Positions 1 to 7,600 of a stretch of 20,297 nucleotides of DNA are shown one piece after another (the stretch's first letter is position 1; the number at the start of each line of letters is the position of its first letter). Position numbers and translations under genes: made by a program. This stretch comes from Kipferlia bialata (taxonomy: Eukaryota > Fornicata): NCBI GenBank assembly GCA_003568945.1, contig BDIP01000285.1, positions 1-20,297 of the forward strand. Direction: 5' to 3'. Below the pieces are notes generated by a model. The model saw only the letters and a list, made by a program, of their open reading frames with translations, searched no databases and had not been told where the DNA came from.

Positions 1-41
<41 letters not shown>
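1..41. repeat. Poly-G homopolymer at window start
   Basis: Forty-one consecutive G residues, followed by a short GA-rich stretch. On the coding (minus) strand of the leftmost gene this would be poly-C. A pure run of this length at an edge may be a contig-end or sequencing artefact, or a real homopolymer that stopped assembly. A second G run lies near the right end. Confidence 0.9.
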
Positions 42-42
<1 letters not shown>

Positions 43-67
43 GGGGAGAGAGAGACAGTGGTATCCA

Positions 68-97
68 TACCGTCTTGCCGACTGGGAGCATGGACTC
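68..97 (-). repeat. Echo copy of exon end plus donor (unassigned gene)
   Basis: Thirty bases at 68-97 are identical to 187-216. The real copy is the end of an exon (coding ESMLPVGKT) with its donor GTAC; the echo carries the same codons followed by GTATGG. In transcription order the echo lies inside the downstream intron, beyond the CTAT microsatellite. If the echo were the true exon, the frame would read on as VWIPLSLS, so which copy is used is unresolved. Confidence 0.75.
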
Positions 98-108
98 GAG
101 AGACAGTG

Positions 109-176
109 CTATCTATCTATCTATCTATATATCTATCTATCTATATATATATATATATAGATAGATAGATAGATAG
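109..176. repeat. CTAT/ATAG microsatellite with inverted halves
   Basis: A (CTAT)n tract at 109-128 is followed by mixed TA and CTAT repeats and then an (ATAG)n tract at 157-176. The two ends are reverse complements over about 20 nt, so the tract can fold into a long hairpin. It lies inside an intron of the unassigned minus-strand gene, between an exon edge and its echo copy. Confidence 0.85.
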
Positions 177-189
177 GAAATATATGTAC

Positions 190-1624
190 CGTCTTGCCGA
201 CTGGGAGCATGGACTCAGACTTGGCAACCATGGCCTGGGGTCAGAGAGGGTGAGACAGAGAAAAAAGAGGGGTAGAGAGACTGCAACATGCCCATGAGCA
301 TGCCCATAGAGAGAGACGACAATATCATTCATATAAATATATATATGACCTGTGCTATAGAGACTGATGCCGACAGGTCCAGGGGCATGAATGTGGTGGC
401 GTCTGTGGGTGGAGATGTATCTGCATCTGGCGTGTCGGGGGGTAGGGCAGAGCCGTCTAGCGCCTGGGGTGAGAGAGAACAAGACTCTTGTTCTCTTGTC
501 AAGAGAGAGAGAGAGACAGAGAGAGATGGGCGGCATACCTGACCCTTAGGCCCTGCCCCTCCCTCACTTCCATTAGACCCAGAGTGAGAGTGAGAGTGTT
601 CGCCGTGCCACAGGGACCTGGTTGTGAGGAGGTAGCAAGGGAAGGAGGGGGAAATATGCAAATATCTCAACAGATATGAGTGCAATCGTATGAAACTGCT
701 GGGTTGGTGAGGGGCGAATTAGGATGAAATACAACTGCGCATCAACATACATGTGTATACGCATAGCGGGAGTCATGGGAAGTCGGCACTGACCAACGCA
801 CAAACCACACGTAGCATGACCTACTCTGACTTGGCTATAGTAACCTGACCATACCTTGTGCTGGATACACTGAACTCATGCAGAACGGGGTCTCTGAGGG
901 GCAGGCGGTGCAGAGATATATCACCTGACCCACATAGGGTGCTGGCAGGCCAGGGAAGGGCGTTACTGGACGACTCGGTCACTGGATGTGAGGGTCGGAC
1001 GAAATGTAACAACACAGAGCAACATGCACTATGAAATGACCCCCATACTCCAAACCATGTATGGTAATAAATAGGATCTACCGGTCTCCGTACCAAGCGG
1101 GATGTCAGGAAGGTCGTCTGAGGGCTCTGCTATATGGGGGACGGCAAAGACTCCTGCGGACCCAACGGCCGCAATCTGAGATATGGGTGCCAGGCGCAGG
1201 CATCCCTCGCCGCCACTCCCACACACTGCGTCTCCCGAGGACTCTGTGGCTCTGAATAGGTACACAATGCCATCTTCGTCATCACTGACTGTGGGGGCAT
1301 CCCTCCGCGGCATCGGCTTGACCTCATAGGGGCACACATCCTCAACCTCCTCCTCCGACCAGAAGTACAGGGGGTCGGAGCTGGACTCTAGGTCAGGGGG
1401 CATATCAAACCCAGGGCTCAGCGGTCGTCTAAGGGCCTAGCAAGCAGGACAGGAGAGATGGGGACGAACTGCGAAACAGACGCACCAAAATGCACTTTTT
1501 TGACGGAAGGGTCTAGAGGGGTGACCTCCGTTGATGCTACAATGTTAAAGATACGATGTCTCTCAGTGTAGTTGACACCATCTCTTCTGAGTTGAGACTC
1601 TCTCTTCCTGACTTGTCTCCATCT
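190..1624 (-). CDS. Unassigned acidic, low-complexity protein (partial, at least 6 exons)
   Basis: I do not recognise the family. Minus-strand exons with matching phases are 1624-1486 (5' boundary uncertain), 1387-1082, 981-855, 617-539, 463-350 and 234-190, giving 270 codons. The gene continues past the left edge. The first exon is basic (RKRESQLRRDG) and ends in KKVHF, which fits the generic PP1-docking pattern [RK]xVxF. The second holds an acidic cluster (WSEEEVEDVCPYEVKPM). Later exons are rich in Ser, Gly, Asp and Pro, including HSHSHSGSNGSEGG. The last visible stretch, ESMLPVGKT, faintly resembles a beta-strand phrase of VPS13 adaptor-binding repeats, too weakly for a call. Acceptors at 1387, 463 and 234 follow the CTNAC..AG pattern of the window. 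No start codon could be fixed: an ATG at 1644 lies in another frame and needs an acceptor without the local branch motif. Confidence 0.55.
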
Positions 1625-1763
1625 CTAGACGTGGGGTCGTACATGAGGATACCACCCGTCACCGCGACATGTGCCTATCATTTGGCAGTGTGCCTCTCCA
1701 GCCTAGGACGGCATCCTCTACTGGGAGAGGTCCAGTCAGCCACACCCACCTGAGCACAGATAG
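1625..1763. promoter_or_regulatory. Space between divergent genes (putative shared promoter region)
   Basis: About 139 bases separate the most upstream exon I can support for the minus-strand gene from the ceramide synthase start codon. Since the minus-strand gene still lacks its first exon, its 5' end lies either within this stretch or antisense to the start of the ceramide synthase. I see no clear TATA box or other recognisable promoter element. Confidence 0.3.
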
Positions 1764-4550
1764 ATGCAGCCTAACCCGTTCCCATTCGATGTGTCAGGTG
1801 AGGGTGCAGTAGCCATATGATGTGTGTGTCAGGTGAGGGTATTGCAATGGGGTGTGTGTCTTGGGCAACACCACAGTTCCTACTACTGCTGCCCCCCCCC
1901 CCCATTGTCTTCCCTCCCTCTCTGTCTCTGTCTCTCGCCTTATACGTAGGCTTCAGTCTCAAGGATGCCGCCGCCCGGCCCCTGACTGACTTCCTACCCC
2001 TGGTGGTATCGGTGCCTGTCTTTGCCGGGGTGCGAAAGGCAATCACAAAGTATGTGTGTATGTGCCCAATCAGTTAGTCACTGCCATCCTTCCTCAGTGT
2101 CTGTGTATCTCACCCCCAGGGCTATCTACAAGGTGGCACTGAGGCATGGGTACAGGGACGATATCAGCCGCAAACTAGGTAACTATTGCATGGCAACTAT
2201 TATCCTCTACCCATATTCATATATATAGTGCTCTCATTGTGACTCTTGGTTTGATATTGCTCTTCCCATGTGCTCCATACATCTTATCCTCTCTCTCTGT
2301 CTTTCTCTCTACCCCAGGCGACTCCTTGTCATTCTTTTCTGTGGAACTCTCATTGTGTGTGTGACTTGATAATATTTTTTCTCTCTCCCCCATCTACTCT
2401 CCCTCTCACCCCAGGCAACTCTATGTTCTACTTCCTCTCTCTCTCTCTCTCCCCCCCCCTCACCCTCAGGCGACTCCATGTTCTACTTCCTCCAGTACAC
2501 CACCCTGTTCTTCCTGGGGTTCGTACAGGCATGCAGAGATGGGGTGTATCTGGACAGGCTCGAGTTCGTCAGGTACCACACACACACACTGTCTCTCTCA
2601 CATTCACAACCAGAGTCTCCTTCCCTCTTTTCTATCCCCTGACACCAGACATATGCCTGATGCCCCTCCATGGAGACCCATGTATCAGGTATCCACCATA
2701 GGACTTCTCCATCATCACCCCTCTACTATGGGTCCTGTTACCCATTCCCCCTCCTTGAAAACTCTCTCTCTCTCTAGTTTATACCCCTCTTTCCCTCTAC
2801 GTCCTTGCCATGGCCCAGCTGACCCAGTACATCGTCTCTCTCTCCCCTCCCTCTCCCTTACCCTCTAGGTCCTAGCCATGGCCCAGCTGACCCAGTACAT
2901 CGTGTCCTTCCTCATGATCCTCATAGACTCCAGACGCAACTACAAGGACTTTGCAGGTACTTGTAGTTTATGTATAGTGTTAATTGAATCCAGGACTCTC
3001 ATATTGTGTGTGTATATATAGCATATATCTACAAGGGGTTTGCAGGTGCCCATTCCACACTCCGTTCTTCTGCCCATACTCATACTATCCAACACAGTTG
3101 TGCACTCCCTATATGTATGGCTAGTAATCTAAACACAACTACATAATATGTCACTATATATATCTTACCCCAGCCATGTGCATCCACCACTGTACTTATA
3201 GTGTATATGTATAGTGTATATGTATAGTGTTAACCATACTGCCTTATTAACATCCCAGCCATGTGCATCCACCACACTGTAGTCCTGGTCATCCTGGTAC
3301 CTGCATACAGAAGGTGGGGCATATGCAGATGTATACTCATATATATTCTCAAGAAGGGCATCGCATGATACGCATACACATATGGGTTTATTCACCACCA
3401 GCGGCCACTACCTGTGGACCGAGTTCATCTGCTCTGTCTCAGACTTCTCAGACATCTGGCTGGAGCTCAGTAAGGTATGCCATGATATCCCAGTCTCTTT
3501 ATGTGCTATTGTGATCACTATGTGACATGTAAGTGTGACAAACACCCAGGTTGTAAACTACACGGTTGGAGAGCCCCTCTCTGCTGTAACCTTCTCCATC
3601 TTCACTGTATCCTTCCTCGGACTCAGGCTGGTCTACCTCCAGTGGCACTGTACGTTCGTCTCTGTATTATACTCTCTCAATTGTGTGTGACACGCCTCTT
3701 ACCCCTAAGTGGTTCCTCTCTGGACCATGATTGCTGAGTTCCTTCCCTACCAGGGGTGGGGTCCCGAGAGAGACATGTGGCCCCCTCTCTATGCAGTGGT
3801 CTTTGCACTCAACGTCTGGTGGAGGTATATAGAGTACACATCTTCTTGGCATTTCCTGGTTCCCTAATTGAATGCACTAACCCCAGCTGTCTCATTGTCA
3901 AGATGATCTTCGGCATCTTCAAGGGGGAGATCAGAGGAGACATCAGGTGGGGACAGTGCATATTGTTATTGTTATGGAGTGGAGGTTGTCTGATAGGAAC
4001 CCTGCCTCTCTTTCATCTCTCCTCTTCTTTGACCCCCAGAGATGACGCTGAGGCTGCAGCCGGGTTCTGTGCCGATAACAAGGTATGCAATGTATACTCT
4101 CGATCTATTAGTAGTCTCTCGATATATATATGTGATTTCAACGGTTCAGTCTCCCGTTGTCTGTTGTGCTTACTGTCAGGTCACCAACCGAAGCGCCTCC
4201 CTCCTCCAGAGTTACCAGGTATATATAGTATTGTATGCATTGAATATGTAATGTGCACTGATACTGATTCTGATACTCCTCCAGAGTTACCAGGTAGCCA
4301 TGTGTATTAGGACGCATTCTCATACATGCATGTGTACGTATCGGAGTGAGTGAACCTGTACTCACTCCAGCACCCCATTGTGGCCTGTTTGTATGTATAC
4401 ACATACGTGCGTATACACATCCTTTGAATCTGTATTTACCAACCCCAGGGCCACACGCCCATCATGGCCTGTGGAAGTGAGGCAGAGGTGGGCATTGTGA
4501 TTGACAGGGCCAATGTCATGGCCAAAGAGACAAAGACAAAGACAGAATAG
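1764..4550 (+). CDS. Ceramide synthase, LAG1/TLC-domain protein (14 exons, 336 aa)
   Basis: Ceramide synthases acylate sphingoid bases with acyl-CoA in the ER membrane. Exons: 1764-1797, 1950-2049, 2120-2178, 2470-2572, 2649-2688, 2869-2956, 3259-3313, 3402-3474, 3550-3649, 3710-3824, 3887-3946, 4040-4082, 4180-4218, 4449-4550. Phases agree throughout and the total is exactly 337 codons. The protein has about six hydrophobic segments. The LAG1 motif is clear: DSRRNYKDFAAMCIHHT (His146-His147), then a YRSG phrase, then SDFSDIWLELSK and NYT, matching the family pattern HH..T, RxG, HDxSDxxLExAK. The usual His of the HD pair is Ser173 here; Asp174 and Asp177 remain. There is no homeobox-like domain. 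The tail is hydrophilic, ending KETKTKTE. The start at 1764 gives MQPNPFPFDVSGFSLKD with correct phase into exon 2. Echo copies of exon edges fill introns 1, 3, 5, 6 and 13. A non-ceramide-synthase TLC protein is the main alternative. Confidence 0.87.
1819..1840 (+). repeat. Echo of ceramide synthase exon 1 end plus donor
   Basis: The end of exon 1 and its donor (1788-1805, gatgtgtcag then gtgagggt) recur 31 nt downstream inside intron 1, with a 4-nt TG-type insertion. The echo keeps the complete donor, so it is a potential alternative 5' splice site. Confidence 0.7.
2309..2332 (+). repeat. First echo of ceramide synthase exon 4 acceptor edge
   Basis: The sequence taccccag followed by gcgactcc copies the acceptor and start of exon 4 (real acceptor AG at 2468-2469) about 150 nt upstream in intron 3. 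After the first 8 exon bases the match becomes patchy. Confidence 0.55.
2404..2438 (+). repeat. Second echo of ceramide synthase exon 4 acceptor edge
   Basis: The string caccccag followed by gcaactctatgttctacttc matches the start of exon 4 (2470 onward) with two substitutions, about 55 nt upstream of the real edge. It then runs into a CT microsatellite. With the earlier copy, intron 3 offers three acceptor-like edges in a row. Confidence 0.75.
2793..2836 (+). repeat. 44-nt echo of ceramide synthase exon 6 acceptor edge
   Basis: Positions 2793-2836 match 2861-2904, the end of intron 5 and the start of exon 6, with a few substitutions and 26 consecutive identical bases. The copy encodes the same LAMAQLTQYIV phrase. 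Its acceptor dinucleotide is AC instead of AG, so this echo should not be spliced at the equivalent place. Confidence 0.85.
3029..3048 (+). repeat. Echo of ceramide synthase exon 6 end plus donor
   Basis: The string ctacaagg..tttgcaggt at 3029-3048 copies 2940-2959, the exon 6 end (YKDFA) and donor, with about two to three substitutions. It lies inside intron 6, upstream of an echo of the exon 7 start. Confidence 0.75.
3165..3191 (+). repeat. Echo of ceramide synthase exon 7 acceptor edge
   Basis: An acceptor, cttaccccag, followed by ccatgtgcatccaccac, copies the real acceptor and exon 7 start (3259 onward, coding MCIHH) 85 nt upstream. The catalytic-motif codons are duplicated exactly. The bases after the echo (from 3191) resemble the first 27 bases of intron 6 itself. 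Confidence 0.8.
4276..4296 (+). repeat. Echo of ceramide synthase exon 13 end plus donor
   Basis: Twenty-one bases ending in the donor (ccagagttaccaggta) are identical at 4201-4221 (real edge) and 4276-4296 (inside intron 13). Confidence 0.85.
4361..4390 (+). repeat. Echo of ceramide synthase exon 14 acceptor edge
   Basis: The acceptor ctcactccag followed by caccccattgtggcctgt resembles the real exon 14 start (4449 onward, gggccacacgcccatcatgg and so on) with several differences. It follows the exon 13 echo, giving a nested order in intron 13. Confidence 0.55.
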
Positions 4551-4600
4551 ATACACAGAACACTATACTCTTTCATCACTCTATTATGTATAGAATCTAT
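4551..4600. other. 50-nt convergent intergenic gap
   Basis: The ceramide synthase stop (TAG, 4548-4550) and the VPS13 stop (TAG on the minus strand, 4603-4601) face each other across 50 AT-rich bases. Both 3' UTRs and poly(A) sites must fit here or overlap the opposite gene. I see no canonical AATAAA on either strand in the gap. Confidence 0.8.
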
Positions 4601-7600
4601 CTAGTTGGATCCCCTCGTCCCCGGAGACTGTGTGTTCTCCTGGCCTGTTCGGAAGATGGCTGTGCCCGCAGGGTATACCATGGGGGCATAGGCAGGGGAG
4701 AGAGACGATACAGAGACCTAGTGGTGAGAGATAACAATCAGCTAGAGTCTAACTTCATAGTAGTTCATATCCGTACCGTGCTGTGGAGTGATGCCGTGGT
4801 GTATGCCACAACATTGGCCACCCCTGCAGCTGGGGCAGCAACCAACCCAAACACACCCTTCTTGAGACCGCCAAAGAGACCCTTGGCCTGGCGTCAATGT
4901 ATAAAACAGTAGAGGAAAGAGAGTACCAAGACTGGTATTAGATGCTTTTGGTCAATATATATATAGTGCTAGTTCTCTCACTCACCCCCCGGGCCTTGAC
5001 CTCTCTGATGGGGTTCAGGGCCAGTCCCGTGACACCCGTGATGATGCCATCGGCCACGCCTAGGGTGAGAGGTGGAAAGTCCTGTATACATGTACCAGTA
5101 TATACAGTGTAGCACATAGAAGATAGCAAAGTCACCTGCCACCGAGTGAATGAGAAGGAAGCTTAGCTGCGAAAGTACCTATGATTATACACACACTAGA
5201 GTTTTAGATACTATTCCCACCTGCCACTGAGTGTAGAGCAGCAGCCCCCAGGGAGTCCTTAGATGCAGCAAGAGCGGCATTGTGTCTGGGGTAAGTGAGT
5301 CAGTGTATCTTCCCAAATTTATTATGGATCGGCAAGAAAACAATCGAGAGTATAGTGTGGCCCTCACCTCTCCGTGTATGCCTTGTTCGATGCCGCTCTG
5401 ACCAGTGCCCCACTGACGGTGCCAGACACATTGCTGGTCAGGGTGGTGACAGCTGCCACAGAGTGCCTGGTAGTAAAGAGAGTGTGTACATGCGAATAGT
5501 GAGATATCCCAGTCGTTGTGCTGAGTATCATCTGCTAGGTAGAGTATGTATAGTGCGTTGCACATACACACCTCGACAACTCCATGATGCCCGTGAGTGC
5601 TGAGTCTGAGGATGCCAGTTCAGACACGCCGGCAGATAGGGAGCTGAGGGCCCTGAGGTGAATATATCCAGAAAGAGGGTATACATAGGGAAAGAAGGGA
5701 AGTAAACACAAGTAGGAAGGGAGGTGAGGGCCCTGCAAGTTAGTGACCATAGCGGTGAAGAGAGAATGCAATGAGTCAGACACACAGAGAGGAAGAGAGC
5801 AGAGGGCCCTGGGGTGAGGGTCAAATACTCAAACACACAAAGTACACATACCTAGGTGCGTTCCCGAGCAGAGATGTGGACACTCCAATACCCAGCATCC
5901 CAAGGACATCTCTGGAGAAGGATCTGATGTAGAAGGCCACAATGGCATTCTGAACCTGGAGTCAGATAAAGCCGGTATACACAAAACCCCGTATACTCCA
6001 TATATACCAGAGTATTAGACTACTGCCAGTAGTGACATTCATGAATATATATACCTGCTCGAGTGACCCTATGACTGTCTTTGCGTTGACAGCTGGCAGT
6101 CTGATGAGGGCATTCTCAGTGGCAGCAACTGATATGCCCGTGTTGATGACACTCTCAATCAGACCACCTGGCGGTAAGGAGGTAACACCATACACTACAC
6201 GATAACAGGTAGAGAGTGTAGCTATGGATACCTGACAGCGAGTGCAGGGGGTCTGTCATGTGCACACTGACACAGATGGGTGCATCGTCTATGCTCATGC
6301 TCTCCAGGTACACAGTCTGGGGGGTGAGGGGCATAGCGGTAACAATACACTAAAGAGTGTTCATATATATGAACATCATAGGGGGAGGCAATGGTGACAT
6401 GTCAAGAGTACTCAGAGTATTGAACTTGTACCAATAATCCAATAATCATCGAGATGTATGCCTACCTGAGTGGCGCCCTCATTCATGACCTCTGGGTCAG
6501 TATCCTTTACAGTGGGTAGAGGCACACTCAGAGGCAGTGGGGTACGGTCCAGTGTCTTCTGGGCAAGGAGTGGGTTGGACGAGACAGCCGAGAGTCTCTG
6601 AACCAGAGTGTCTGTATAGGCTGTGAGGGCCTCCAGGAATGACTGCTCGACTGCTGCATAGACACCGTCCAGACGGACAGCAACCTGTGTTAGGAGGTGC
6701 GAGACAAAGTAAATGCAATAACACTGACAACTAGGACATTACTTCATGTGATATATATAGTAGTGAACTCACCAGCTCAGCACTGACAGAGCTATGCGAC
6801 CCTCTCTTTGATGTCCTCAGTCCCTTGACACTGATGTACAGAGCACACTCCCCCTTGGTGAGGGTATAGTGGGAGTTGGACAGAACGGCATTGATCTAAG
6901 GTGAGACGCTACAGGTCTACCTGGCCACAGGCAATGCAATATATATTCATAATATGAATAGTAAAGCAATATTTACACATGAAATCAATTGTTATGTACA
7001 CTACCTGGTTCCTCGGGGCCAGTCTCATCACCACTGGGTATAGCACCTCCTCCCTCTGGTGCATGTGCCTCTGGTTGTCTAGCTGCATAGAGCTCAGACT
7101 AGTGTTAGATGATGGAATGAATCAGAAGAGGATCACATAGCTACGTATGCCAATGTACCCCACTCACCTCAGGGTCACTGTAGTAGCATCATCCTCCACA
7201 TCTGCCTGTACTCTAGTGCCAGTGAGAGAGAGACACATCAGCTCATGGTTCTGGTAACCGGCCTCTGTCTCTGCATGGTTGTACACAAACACTGCCATCT
7301 TAGGCATGGACACACCCACAGACATACGCGTAACTACGCTGCTAGTCTCTGAGGCAGAGAGGTTGCCGGACCTGTACCGCCTCAGATACCTCTGGGCTAC
7401 ACGGAGACTGGGACAAAGGAAGAGGTGCCTGCCCACTCCGTCAAAGACCTGCACCGAGTAGATGTTGGCGGCCTTCCCACCTGTCTTGTGCTCCTGCACC
7501 TTGCCCATGACCCTCATATCCACATGGCCATGTTCTAAAGAGGTAGTACCAGAGACAGCTGCCATGGCAGAGGCTAGGGCACTGCTGAGGGTTAGAAATC

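Larger units (their letters stand above)
4601..6316 (-). other. VPS13: VPS13 C-terminal helical domain, exons 50-58, no PH domain
   Basis: Exons 6316-6232, 6167-6055, 5955-5852, 5652-5572, 5466-5368, 5285-5221, 5059-4986, 4887-4777 and 4717-4601 code residues 3074-3355. TVYLESMSIDDAPICVSV is the 'VYIEKLHL.P..I.LS' strand. GLIESV, ENALIRL and FYIRSFSRDVLGMLG are the conserved 'LI....APIRLN ... HYxRQ...VLGS' blocks. Ala- and Ser-rich amphipathic helices follow (HNAALAASKDSLGAAALHS), then the Gly-rich VTGLALNPIREVKARG and KGLFGGLKKGVFGLV block. The last exon is Pro- and Ser-rich with a TAG stop. The roughly 130-residue PH-like domain normally found next is absent, and no room remains before the ceramide synthase gene. 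Confidence 0.88.

Noticed and set aside
1555-1644. ATG at 1644 as the start of the minus-strand gene, spliced from 1555 to 1436
   Set aside because: Phase works, but its acceptor lacks the YTNAC motif found at nearly all other introns. A different frame stays open from 1624 to 1486 and joins an exon with the CTGACCTAG acceptor.
1556-1753. Plus-strand reading frame of 65 codons
   Set aside because: It overlaps the minus-strand exon in the better-supported frame and has no splice-site or family support.
1950-2049. XPR1/EXS-type phosphate exporter as identity of the plus-strand gene
   Set aside because: The early membrane segments were ambiguous, but the HHT, YRSG, SDxSDxxLExxK and NY series is specific to the LAG1/TLC motif.
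3046-3173. Echo-bounded inner pseudo-intron as a true twintron
   Set aside because: A classical twintron interrupts splice sites of an outer intron. Here the outer donor and acceptor are intact and the inner flanks are exon copies, so I describe it as an echo instead.
4586-4912. Plus-strand open frame over the VPS13 C-terminus
   Set aside because: It is antisense to the conserved Gly-rich block and last exon of VPS13, which fit the family and phase.
6358-6375. Palindrome as a transcription-factor site or terminator
   Set aside because: It lies in a VPS13 intron, is TA-rich and has no associated element, so chance is an adequate explanation.
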